Position numbers and translations under genes: made by a program
NCBI RefSeq assembly: GCF_014284235.1
Contig: NZ_JACOGD010000006.1
Coordinates: forward strand, 95,207-159,206
DNA from: Cognatundibacterium curvum
GTDB lineage: Bacteria; Pseudomonadota; Gammaproteobacteria; Burkholderiales; Burkholderiaceae_D
Direction of reading: 5' to 3'
DNA: 64,000 nt
Part shown: positions 9,101 to 15,503 of the stretch, piece after piece
Layout of the letters: every line of letters starts with the position of its first letter
Numbering within the stretch: the first letter of the stretch is position 1
The notes under the pieces: model-generated
Database searches by the model: none
What the model was told of the DNA's origin: nothing
The model's input: the letters and a program-made list of their open reading frames with translations, nothing else

Positions 9101-9774
9101 GTGCGGTAGTTGGTGTACAACCGTTTGGTGGTGAAGGAAAATCCGGTACTGGTCCGAAAGCAGGCGGTCCGCTCTACCTCAAGCGCCTGCAACGTCAGGC
9201 GCCGGCCGGTATTGCCGGTCATACCGTATTTGAGCGTCAGGTACCGGCCAGCCTCAGTGCTTTCCTGGTGTGGGCCAAAGCACAGAGTCTGAAGGTCGCG
9301 GATCTGGGTGAGCAATACGCACATCACAGTCCTTACAAAGTCACGATGTTATTGCCAGGACCAACTGGTGAGCGCAATACTCTGTCCTTTGCACCGCGCG
9401 GTGAAATTTTCTGTGCTGCGACCAGCACTGAGGCTTTGCTGAACCAGATCGCTGCGACGCTGGCAACCGGCAATACACCTGTCATGCCAGCTGCCTCAGT
9501 TAAGTTATTGCCAGCCCATTTCCCGGCTGAACTGCAGGCATTGATAAAAACTCAGGATGCAGAGCAAACGGCTGCGCAGATTGCTCTGATAGAAGGTGGC
9601 ATGCTGCATGATTACAAAACCCGCTTTGCCACACTGGATGGAGCGATCGTGTCAGTGATAGAAACAGGTGAGCATAGCGAAATTCCGCTGTGGCGTCTGG
9701 TGGCAGAACGCGCACTGTGCGTCAACACGACTGCAGCCGGCGGCAATGCAAGTCTGATGGCGATGGCGAGTTAA
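6118..9774 (+). CDS. putA: bifunctional proline dehydrogenase / L-glutamate gamma-semialdehyde dehydrogenase
   Basis: PutA oxidises proline to glutamate in two steps: FAD-dependent proline dehydrogenase passing electrons to quinone, then NAD-dependent dehydrogenation of glutamate semialdehyde, with substrate channelling. In this 1218-residue protein the proline dehydrogenase barrel covers roughly residues 150-500 (FQCLHGMG from 442, YAPVGSHQTLLAYLVRRLLENGANSSF). The aldehyde dehydrogenase part has GPVVCISPWNFPLAIF, the glutamate E803 (AETGGQN) and the catalytic C837 (SAGQRCSALR). The end ASLMAMAS is the conserved tail of long PutA proteins with a C-terminal domain II. There is no N-terminal ribbon-helix-helix domain, so it should not autoregulate; the divergent Lrp-type gene fits that role. 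The ATG has no obvious ribosome binding site. A terminator follows at 9837. Confidence 0.95.
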   Translation: MIATHLPDSSAPFSALQAELLPSQSTLRTAITAAYRRDETEAVEWLLSQINPQSSLQQNVAKLAHKLVSSVRTQRTRASGVDALMHEFSLSSEEGVALMCLAEALLRIPDHQTADRLIADKISKGDWAKHLGESPSLFVNAATWGLLITGKLVSTNSETGLGAALTRLIAKGGEPLIRKGVDLAMRMLGNQFVTGQTIEEALKNSQDNEKRGYRYSYDMLGEAALTAKDAAYYYQAYETAIHAIGKASAGRGIKNGPGISVKLSALHPRYSRAQRARTLDELLPLLKKLLLLAKQYNIGLNIDAEETDRLELSLDLMEALAFDPDLKGFEGIGFVVQGYQKRCPFVIDYLVDLARRSGSKFMIRLVKGAYWDAEIKRAQVDGLSGYPVYTRKVYTDLSYLTCAQKLLAATDVIYPQFATHNALTLSTIYTWAQQAGVTDYEFQCLHGMGETLYDQVVGKDNLDKPCRIYAPVGSHQTLLAYLVRRLLENGANSSFVNQIVDESVSIDTLIADPIAISRELGGQPHKGIALPRDLFGKERKNSAGLDFSNENTLQEVSAHFEQSVHQTQIAGPLLAVDSSASSSRPVLNPANLKDQVGSVVEANSSDVQHALHAAHAYALDWQTTAPSVRAAALHRAADLLEQQTLDFMALAIREAGKSLPNAVAEVREAVDFLRYYAAQTESQPQAYALGPVVCISPWNFPLAIFIGEVSAALAAGNVVLAKPAEQTPLIAYRAVQLMHEAGIPRAALQFLPGTGEVVGAELVADHRVRGVIFTGSTEVAQIINRTLAKRAVAEGIDIPLIAETGGQNAMIVDSSALPEQVVNDVLSSAFDSAGQRCSALRVLCLQEDIADKTIEMLHGAMQELRIGQTDRLATDIGPVIDAEAQKNLQMHIDQMRHKAKSFYTLNLKNSCADGTFVAPTVLEIADLSDLKKEVFGPVLHVLRFQRDQLGNLIDQINGTGFGLTLGVHSRIDETIQFIVERAHVGNIYINRNIVGAVVGVQPFGGEGKSGTGPKAGGPLYLKRLQRQAPAGIAGHTVFERQVPASLSAFLVWAKAQSLKVADLGEQYAHHSPYKVTMLLPGPTGERNTLSFAPRGEIFCAATSTEALLNQIAATLATGNTPVMPAASVKLLPAHFPAELQALIKTQDAEQTAAQIALIEGGMLHDYKTRFATLDGAIVSVIETGEHSEIPLWRLVAERALCVNTTAAGGNASLMAMAS

Positions 9775-9836
9775 GCTCACTCAGAATACCAGTGGAAAAT
9801 CGCGTAAGCTGAAGTCTGCTGTTTGTCTTATCCTGT

Positions 9837-9866
9837 CCCCGGCTGTTTTCAGCCGGGGATTTTTTA
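9837..9866 (+). terminator. rho-independent terminator after putA
   Basis: CCCCGGCTG and CAGCCGGGG form a strong GC-rich stem with a short TTTT loop, followed by ATTTTTT. It is 60 bases downstream of the putA stop codon. Confidence 0.88.
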
Positions 9867-9992
9867 TTAGGGCCTGATGAAAAATGAAGTGGCAGAAGTG
9901 TTGTCATTGATTGAAAACGATAGTTACACATTGCCATAGAGCCATGATTGTCGTGGAATAATCAGCGCGTTTTTATCATCAGGAAGGACAGC

Positions 9993-10577
9993 ATGAAAAT
10001 CACGCACCGCCTGCTAACGACCGCAGCGCTTATTCTGGCTATCTCAGCCTGTACCACTGCACCAGCGCCAGTGAGCAATCCCGCCCCGCCCGCTGTGTTA
10101 CCAGTCGCTCAGTTAGAACGTGGGGTGCAAATTGTGTTGCCCGACACGGTCTTATTTGAAACCGGTAAAGCAGAAATTCACAGTGGACAGGCGCAAGCCT
10201 ATCTGGAACGTATCGCTTATCTGCTGATCACGAAAACAGAAAAAACGGTGTCGGTTGAGGGTCATACCGATAATGTGGGCAATGCGGCGTATAACCAGAA
10301 ACTGTCTGAACAGCGTGCACTTGCAGTCAAAAAGGTCTTGCTAGATTTAAAGGTGCCGGAACAGCGCATCACTACTGTCGGCTATTCCTATCAGCAACCG
10401 GTGGCATCCAACACGACAGAAGACGGACGTAAGTTTAACCGCCGTACCGAACTCATTGTATTGGACGAGAAACTGGAAAACATAACGCGCGGCGAAGCAC
10501 CGAATACCTTCGAAGCCGCGTTCAGCCGCCTGAAAGGCTTGATAGAGCAAGGCCTGTTGCAAGCACCGGAAAAATAG
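9993..10577 (+). CDS. OmpA-family lipoprotein
   Basis: A 194-residue outer-membrane lipoprotein. The signal peptide ends in the lipobox ISAC with Cys20 as the lipidation site. The C-terminal OmpA-like domain binds peptidoglycan and shows VSVEGHTDNVGNAAYNQKLS, QRALAVKKVL and GRKFNRRTEL, the family's peptidoglycan-contacting loop residues. The ATG at 9993 is preceded by AGGAAGGA at the right distance; an upstream in-frame start would add 15 residues before the signal peptide and is unlikely. The patatin gene follows 10 bases later, so the two are probably co-transcribed. The role is probably cell-envelope anchoring; no partner is evident. Confidence 0.88.
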   Translation: MKITHRLLTTAALILAISACTTAPAPVSNPAPPAVLPVAQLERGVQIVLPDTVLFETGKAEIHSGQAQAYLERIAYLLITKTEKTVSVEGHTDNVGNAAYNQKLSEQRALAVKKVLLDLKVPEQRITTVGYSYQQPVASNTTEDGRKFNRRTELIVLDEKLENITRGEAPNTFEAAFSRLKGLIEQGLLQAPEK

Positions 10578-10587
10578 GAAAGCAGCG

Positions 10588-11466
10588 ATGAATCCACAGA
10601 TGAAACGGCGACTAATGCTGGCAATGGGTGCGGGCTTACCTTTGCTCAGTCATGCGGCACAAAAGAATGCCGGTATAGTTCAGGCGGCCGCACGTCCCCC
10701 GAAACTGGGACTGGCATTAGGTGGTGGATCTGCGCGTGGCTTTGCGCATATTGGCGTGATTCAGGCCCTGGAAAAACATAAAATCCGACCGGATCTGGTG
10801 GTTGGCACCAGCGCAGGCAGTATTATCGGGGCATTTTATGCTGCCGGTTTTAGCGGGACGCAAATGGAAGAGGTCGCAATGAAAATCCGCGATTTTGAAA
10901 TCGCCGATATTTCTGCTGGCTCCAGGCGTGGCATGGTGGTCGGTAATGCCTTGCAAAATCTGGTCAATCAGTATCTGCAAAATAAACCGATAGAAAGCTT
11001 TGCGACGCCATTTTACGCGGTAGCGACCAATCTGGTGAGTGGCAAGCTGCACTTATTCCGCAGTGGGAATGCAGGTTTTGCTGTGCGTGCTTCTTGCAGC
11101 ATGCCGGGCGTATTCATACCGGCGCGGCTAGGATCTGAAGAATTTGTCGATGGTGGCCTGATCAGTCCTTTACCTGTAGTGGAGGCAAAAAAACTGGGCG
11201 CTGACTATGTGATTGCAGTCGATGTCAGCGCCTCTGCTGAGAATGTGAACTTGCACGGCATGTTTGAATTGCTGATGCAGTCATTTGACATCATGGGGCA
11301 GTCATTGATACGGATGGAATCAGAAAAAGCAGATATCGTCATTCATCCTGACCTCAGAAAATTTTCCAGTACCGATTTTCAGTTAAGACGGGAATTGATC
11401 GCCGCGGGCTATCAGGCTGGTTTACAGGCAATACCACAAATTAAGGCGGCGCTCACTAAAGACTGA
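10588..11466 (+). CDS. patatin-like phospholipase, exported
   Basis: A 292-residue patatin/RssA-type lipid acyl hydrolase. After a short N-terminal hydrophobic segment preceded by KRR (residues 6-23), which looks like a secretion or Tat-like signal, the patatin domain begins with the oxyanion motif GGGSARGFAHIG (45-56), the nucleophile motif GTSAG (Ser75) and the catalytic aspartate in VDGGL. The Ser-Asp dyad is therefore intact. AGGAA lies about 8 bases before the start. It sits between the OmpA-like lipoprotein and a redoxin in the same direction, suggesting envelope lipid maintenance, but the substrate is unknown. Confidence 0.88.
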   Translation: MNPQMKRRLMLAMGAGLPLLSHAAQKNAGIVQAAARPPKLGLALGGGSARGFAHIGVIQALEKHKIRPDLVVGTSAGSIIGAFYAAGFSGTQMEEVAMKIRDFEIADISAGSRRGMVVGNALQNLVNQYLQNKPIESFATPFYAVATNLVSGKLHLFRSGNAGFAVRASCSMPGVFIPARLGSEEFVDGGLISPLPVVEAKKLGADYVIAVDVSASAENVNLHGMFELLMQSFDIMGQSLIRMESEKADIVIHPDLRKFSSTDFQLRRELIAAGYQAGLQAIPQIKAALTKD

Positions 11467-11529
11467 TTGGTGTTTGTCAGGTTTACGTGGCAGGATACGA
11501 CTAAGTTCAGATATTTACTGAGGCTTACT

Positions 11530-12057
11530 ATGTCTATCACCGTCTTTCACCACATCATCAGCAACAGCCTGCGCAGTGTAGCGCTTGCTGTCATGCTGCT
11601 CCTGTCCGCGCAGGCCAGCGCCAAAGATTTGCAAATTGCTCAGTTCCAGCTACAGGAGAGCTCGGGTCAGCGTATCGACAGCACTCAGTTTGCAGGAAAA
11701 ACGGTACTGGTCAGTTTTTTCACATCCGGCTGCAATCTCTGTGCACGCGATTTTCGCTTAATGCGTGAATTTTATGTTGGCAATGCAAAGCGGAATTTTG
11801 TACAGCTAGGGATTAGCCTGGATCAGAATCGTCAGGATTTCGATACCTATCAACAGCTGGTCAAACTGGCGGTTCCGGCCGATCAGCGTTTTCCTGTGTA
11901 CTGGCGTAATGCGCCGGGCCACAAGGATAATTTTGGTGTGATACAAAGTCAGCCTACTCACTTTGTGATTAACGCCAAAGGACAGATCGTCTGGAAACGC
12001 GAAGGTTCGTTTCAGGCCGAAGACTGGGATAATTTATGGGAAACGCTGGGCAATTGA
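11530..12057 (+). CDS. periplasmic thioredoxin-fold protein (AhpC/TSA-Redoxin type)
   Basis: A 175-residue exported protein with a signal peptide ending in QASA at about residue 31 and a thioredoxin fold of the redoxin/TlpA type. FAGKTVLVSFFTSGCNLC carries the active CXXC (CNLC), and the later QPTHFVINAKGQIVWKREG contains the expected cis-proline region. Such proteins reduce periplasmic disulfides or serve in cytochrome or metal-centre assembly, and some are SCO-like. The ATG at 11530 has GAGG upstream; a GTG immediately after the patatin stop is in frame but would place 21 extra residues before the signal peptide. Probably in one operon with the two genes before it. Confidence 0.8.
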   Translation: MSITVFHHIISNSLRSVALAVMLLLSAQASAKDLQIAQFQLQESSGQRIDSTQFAGKTVLVSFFTSGCNLCARDFRLMREFYVGNAKRNFVQLGISLDQNRQDFDTYQQLVKLAVPADQRFPVYWRNAPGHKDNFGVIQSQPTHFVINAKGQIVWKREGSFQAEDWDNLWETLGN

Positions 12058-12076
12058 TGCGTTTCGCAGCAATCGC

Positions 12077-12850
12077 CTACAGTTCTATCGGCAGGCTCCA
12101 GCTGCCGGGAATCACATCGTGCCGCACGATAGCGCGCATTTGATGGCGTCTGGCGAGACTGTCCGGACTCCAGGTACTGTCCCAGCCTGGTGGATAACTG
12201 AGTTCAAACACCTGCTCTGTCTGGCGCGCCCGCATCGGTATCACTGGCAAGAAATAAGGCAATGGGGCGGCCGGTGTATCTGCACCCAGACTATAGGCAT
12301 AACCCGGTAATAAGGCATCACAGACGCTGGAGAACCAGGCTGTATGATCTTCATCCCTGCCCAGCGCCTGCGCCAGTCCGGCCGGATCAAAGCGGGCCAG
12401 TGCAGCGATCAGCTCGGCTGTGCTGGCACCGGGTACATCTCCCCAGCCCATGACAGGATTAAAAATATAATCCGCACCGGAACCATACCAACCTTCGCGT
12501 AAAGGGCGTTGCATCCAGTTGCGGCTGCCTGTGAATAAGTGCCAGCGCCAGTGCAAGCCGGAAGCTTTTGGCCAGCTGTACAGATAAAGGCGTTGATAAC
12601 CAGCCTGATGTAACTCCCTGACCATGGCCATCAGACGCGCATGTGGCATACGCTCCGGTGGATCACGCCGGAACAGGATAGGCTCGCCATCCGCAAACTG
12701 TACTTCATCGCTGGATAAATTCAGGTCTATCACTCTTTTCTCATCGCCAAAGCGAGCGCTGACCCAGCCAGTCAGCAAGTTGACGGCTGTCAGTACGCCA
12801 AAACCACGATGGCGTTGAAAAATAACAGTGCCTGGTGCAATAACTTTCAT
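12077..12850 (-). CDS. uncharacterised protein with an N-terminal CarD/UvrD-tail-like segment
   Basis: A 257-residue cytoplasmic protein I do not recognise as a whole. The first 45 residues (GTVIFQRHRGFGVLTAVN and VSARFGDEKRVIDL) have the small beta-barrel pattern seen in CarD and in the C-terminal tails of UvrD/PcrA and Mfd, where it contacts RNA polymerase. The rest is rich in Trp and Tyr (LYSWPKASGLHWRWHLF, WYGSGADYIFNPVMGWGD) and has no catalytic motif I can place. It converges on the redoxin gene with 19 bases between the stops. The coding call is supported by length and by the lack of any competing frame; the function is open. Confidence 0.6.
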   Translation of the reverse strand: MKVIAPGTVIFQRHRGFGVLTAVNLLTGWVSARFGDEKRVIDLNLSSDEVQFADGEPILFRRDPPERMPHARLMAMVRELHQAGYQRLYLYSWPKASGLHWRWHLFTGSRNWMQRPLREGWYGSGADYIFNPVMGWGDVPGASTAELIAALARFDPAGLAQALGRDEDHTAWFSSVCDALLPGYAYSLGADTPAAPLPYFLPVIPMRARQTEQVFELSYPPGWDSTWSPDSLARRHQMRAIVRHDVIPGSWSLPIEL

Positions 12851-12951
12851 CAGTCAGACTTTCCTAACAAGCGTTGCAGTTTAGCAGCTTTCGGTGCATG
12901 CGTTGGCAGGCTACAATGGCTGCATTACATCAACTCCTCTGAACCGAGAAT

Positions 12952-13437
12952 ATGACCTTACGCATCTTAGCCACCGGTGGCACCTTCGATAAACACTATG
13001 ATGAAATTGCTGGAAAACTCAGCTTTTCTGCCAGCCATTTGCCTGAAGTGCTACAACGCGCGCGCCTGACCGTGCCGGTTGAGCTGGAAGTCTGCATGCT
13101 GATGGATTCACTCGACATGGATGACAGCCATCGCCAGACTATTTTGTCCGCCTGTCAGAACGCGACTGAAAATGCGATCGTGATTATTCACGGTACCGAT
13201 ACCATGCGCGAAACCGCTGAAGTGCTGGGCGCAGCAAATCTGGGAAAAACCATTGTGTTCACCGGCGCCATGATTCCTTACGAAATCGCTAATTCTGACG
13301 CCTTCTTCAACCTGGGCTTTGCCTGTGCTGCCGCGCAATTGCTACCGCCTGGCGTGCATGTTGCGATGAACGGTAAAGTCTTTCCATGGAATGATGTACA
13401 AAAAAACCGTAGCGCCGGCGTGTTTGTGAACAAATAA
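12952..13437 (+). CDS. single-domain asparaginase-like protein
   Basis: A 161-residue protein equal to the N-terminal catalytic domain of L-asparaginase, about half the normal 320-residue length. The first catalytic threonine is in LATGGTFD, the second Thr-Asp pair in HGTDTM, and the lysine of the triad has a counterpart in NDVQKNRS. The C-terminal domain that completes the dimer interface in type I and II enzymes is absent, and the gene ends cleanly with a stop codon before a signal-peptide gene, so this looks like a distinct short family and not a broken gene. It may hydrolyse asparagine or a related amide; activity is not proven by sequence. Confidence 0.8.
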   Translation: MTLRILATGGTFDKHYDEIAGKLSFSASHLPEVLQRARLTVPVELEVCMLMDSLDMDDSHRQTILSACQNATENAIVIIHGTDTMRETAEVLGAANLGKTIVFTGAMIPYEIANSDAFFNLGFACAAAQLLPPGVHVAMNGKVFPWNDVQKNRSAGVFVNK

Positions 13438-13494
13438 ATGGTGCTTGCGGTGCCGTGCTGGCACCGCAGCTTTGCCTCCGATTTCAGGACTAGT

Positions 13495-13998
13495 ATGAAA
13501 CTGCTCAACACCTTAATTGCGTCCGCCCTGCTCAGCATATCGGCATTGGCGAGCGCTGCTGACACCCGTTTTGACAGCTTTTATTTTTTTCAGCCGGAAT
13601 CGGTATTACAGGAAAAAGGGGTGAATGTAGACAGTCTGGGCCGCTATACGCGTGCAGTGCAGACACAAATTTACAAATCACTCAAAAACGTCAAATTACC
13701 AGCCAGTTCAGGCTATCTGGTGATTGCCATCCGTTCCGATGAAGAAGTCGCGACCTGGCTGGATATGAAGCCTGTCGTGCATGAATACTACGATAACCAG
13801 ATTTATGAAGTTGTCAAAAATCTGCAACCACCCAAAATAAATAAAGGTATTTTGGTATTCGCCATCAAGATGGCCATTGATACACCAGTACATACAAAAA
13901 AATCTGTCCCGAATCCACCTGGCTGGGACGACGCACGTAAAAAACTGGCTGATCCCAACAGCATTGAACATCTGGTATTGTCACTCTGGCCGGAGTGA
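13495..13998 (+). CDS. exported protein of unknown function
   Basis: A 167-residue protein with a clear signal peptide (MKLLNTLIASALLSIS to SALASA, about 20 residues). The mature part holds no motif I recognise; it is mixed alpha/beta with GYLVIAIRSDEEVATWLD and GILVFAIKMAIDTP, and ends in PNPPGWDDARKKL. The ATG at 13495 is preceded by AGGA. A frame open from 13438 would add 19 residues without a ribosome binding site. It follows the asparaginase gene by 57 bases and may be co-transcribed. Confidence 0.7.
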   Translation: MKLLNTLIASALLSISALASAADTRFDSFYFFQPESVLQEKGVNVDSLGRYTRAVQTQIYKSLKNVKLPASSGYLVIAIRSDEEVATWLDMKPVVHEYYDNQIYEVVKNLQPPKINKGILVFAIKMAIDTPVHTKKSVPNPPGWDDARKKLADPNSIEHLVLSLWPE

Positions 13999-14353
13999 AC
14001 TGCAGGCGCAGCCTAGCCTGTGTCTGCAAACTACGTACTTCATCGCTGGCAAATGAGGGACAGATAAACTCTGACGTTCAGCCGTAGACAACAAATGATG
14101 TACAGCCATAGCCGTAACGTTACGGGTTCATGCCTGTCACCTTCCATCAGATGGTGATTTAGTTCTGTCTGCCAGGTTCACGCTAAATACAGACTGATTT
14201 TTGTGTCCATACGTATAAATATTGCTATTAAGTATGATTTGATTTTTTGTTTTGCTTGACCTATGTTCAAAGTAAGGATGAAGATGTAGTACAGCATCGC
14301 TGAGCTTGTTTTCAACCATATATCTCGCTGTTTTCCTTCACCAGGAGCAGAAC
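13999..14353. other. intergenic region with a 14-bp palindrome
   Basis: No convincing gene is visible in these 355 bases. The first third is of average composition, while about 14180-14300 is AT-rich and would suit a promoter for the binding-protein gene at 14354. The perfect palindrome CCGTAACGTTACGG lies at 14112-14125. A 60-codon frame on the minus strand has no good ribosome binding site and was not called. Confidence 0.5.
14112..14125. promoter_or_regulatory. perfect 14-bp palindrome CCGTAACGTTACGG
   Basis: The palindrome is exact over 14 bases with no spacer. Such a site could be an operator for a dimeric repressor (TetR-type regulators often use spaced or unspaced palindromes of this size). 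It lies about 240 bases before the nearest start codon, and no regulator gene is adjacent, so its use is uncertain. Confidence 0.35.
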
Positions 14354-15208
14354 ATGGCACAGTCATTTCGCTTACTCACGTTGCAGCTCAGGTCTGTTTT
14401 GCAGCATACAGCACGATGGGGACGGCAGCAGGGCTTGCTTGCATTTGTGCTCGCATTATGGGCTGCACAGGTGATGGCACTGCCTGCTAATCCGGCTGAA
14501 CTGACGATTTACACAGAGGACTGGCCACCAATCAGTTTTAAGAGTGGAGACAAGCTCGATGGCATGGCGGTGGAACTGGTGCAAGCGCTGCAAAAAAGAA
14601 TTGGCAGTAATGCGGCTATACAACTAGTTCCCTGGAATCGTGGTTATAAGGCCTTGCTGGAAGATCCAAATGTCTTGCTATTCACAGTAGGGCGTTCCGA
14701 AGAGCGTGAAAAAATTATGACACTGGTAGGCCCGCTGGCCATATCCCGTACCGTGTTGTACACCCGTAAGGGGAATGCCGCACGGCTATTAGGCCTGGGT
14801 GATGACTTGTACCAGGTTGCGGTCGGTGCTTACCGTGGCAGTATTTTTGCTGATGCTGCGATGAAAAAAGGATTTCAAACACTGGATCTGGCTGCAACGC
14901 CGCAGGTAGTGGCAAAAATGCTCATGATGGGACGGTTTGACTTATGGGCTGACGGTAACGTGGTAGTTCCCAGTGTCCTCAAAGACATCGGTTATACGAT
15001 ACAAGATGTCGAGCGCGTGATGGTGCTGGACAGTCTTGAACTCTATCTGGCATTTTCGCCAAAAACCCCATTAAGTACGATTAAAATCTGGGAAGAAGGC
15101 TTAAGACAGATGAAAAAAGATGGTAGTTTTCAGAAAATTCATCAGAAGTGGTTGCCTGGTGAAACGCCACCGATCGAAACCCTGAGACTGGGTTTGACCG
15201 GAAATTAA
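14354..15208 (+). CDS. periplasmic amino-acid-type solute-binding protein
   Basis: A 284-residue exported protein of the SBP_bac_3 family (periplasmic binding proteins for polar amino acids and related compounds). A long basic N-terminus leads to a hydrophobic signal (about residues 30-48, ending VMALP). The mature part begins ELTIYTEDWPPISF, has GMAVELVQALQKRIG and TVGRSEEREKIM, and ends LRQMKKDGSFQKIHQKWLPG, all standard for the fold. AGGAG is 6 bases before the chosen ATG. No permease or ATPase gene is nearby, and the next gene is a membrane diguanylate cyclase, so it may supply a ligand signal and not transport; that is inference. Confidence 0.82.
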   Translation: MAQSFRLLTLQLRSVLQHTARWGRQQGLLAFVLALWAAQVMALPANPAELTIYTEDWPPISFKSGDKLDGMAVELVQALQKRIGSNAAIQLVPWNRGYKALLEDPNVLLFTVGRSEEREKIMTLVGPLAISRTVLYTRKGNAARLLGLGDDLYQVAVGAYRGSIFADAAMKKGFQTLDLAATPQVVAKMLMMGRFDLWADGNVVVPSVLKDIGYTIQDVERVMVLDSLELYLAFSPKTPLSTIKIWEEGLRQMKKDGSFQKIHQKWLPGETPPIETLRLGLTGN

Positions 15209-15503
15209 AAGGAATTTAGTCTGCGCTGAATACTGCGTCTGATCAGCCTTGCTTTTCTGGCAGCTTTAGCAAGGTCCAGGATGCCAGCTGGCTATATCAC
15301 TTATTTCAGATTTACCATAAAATGGAAACATAAATTCCAAATATATCTGAATTAATCCATTTTGGCTGGTCAAACAAAGATTTCCTGAAACCTGAGATCT
15401 ATTCTTAATTAAATTCCTAAATCAGTAAATTTTTTGAAAAATATTCCGTAATTGTTATGGAAGCAGGGACATTTTTCTTTTGTAAGTGTACAGGGAACAG
15501 AGG

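Noticed and set aside
14137-14319. 60-codon minus-strand frame in the region before the binding-protein gene
   Set aside because: No good ribosome binding site, AT-rich composition and no recognisable motif.
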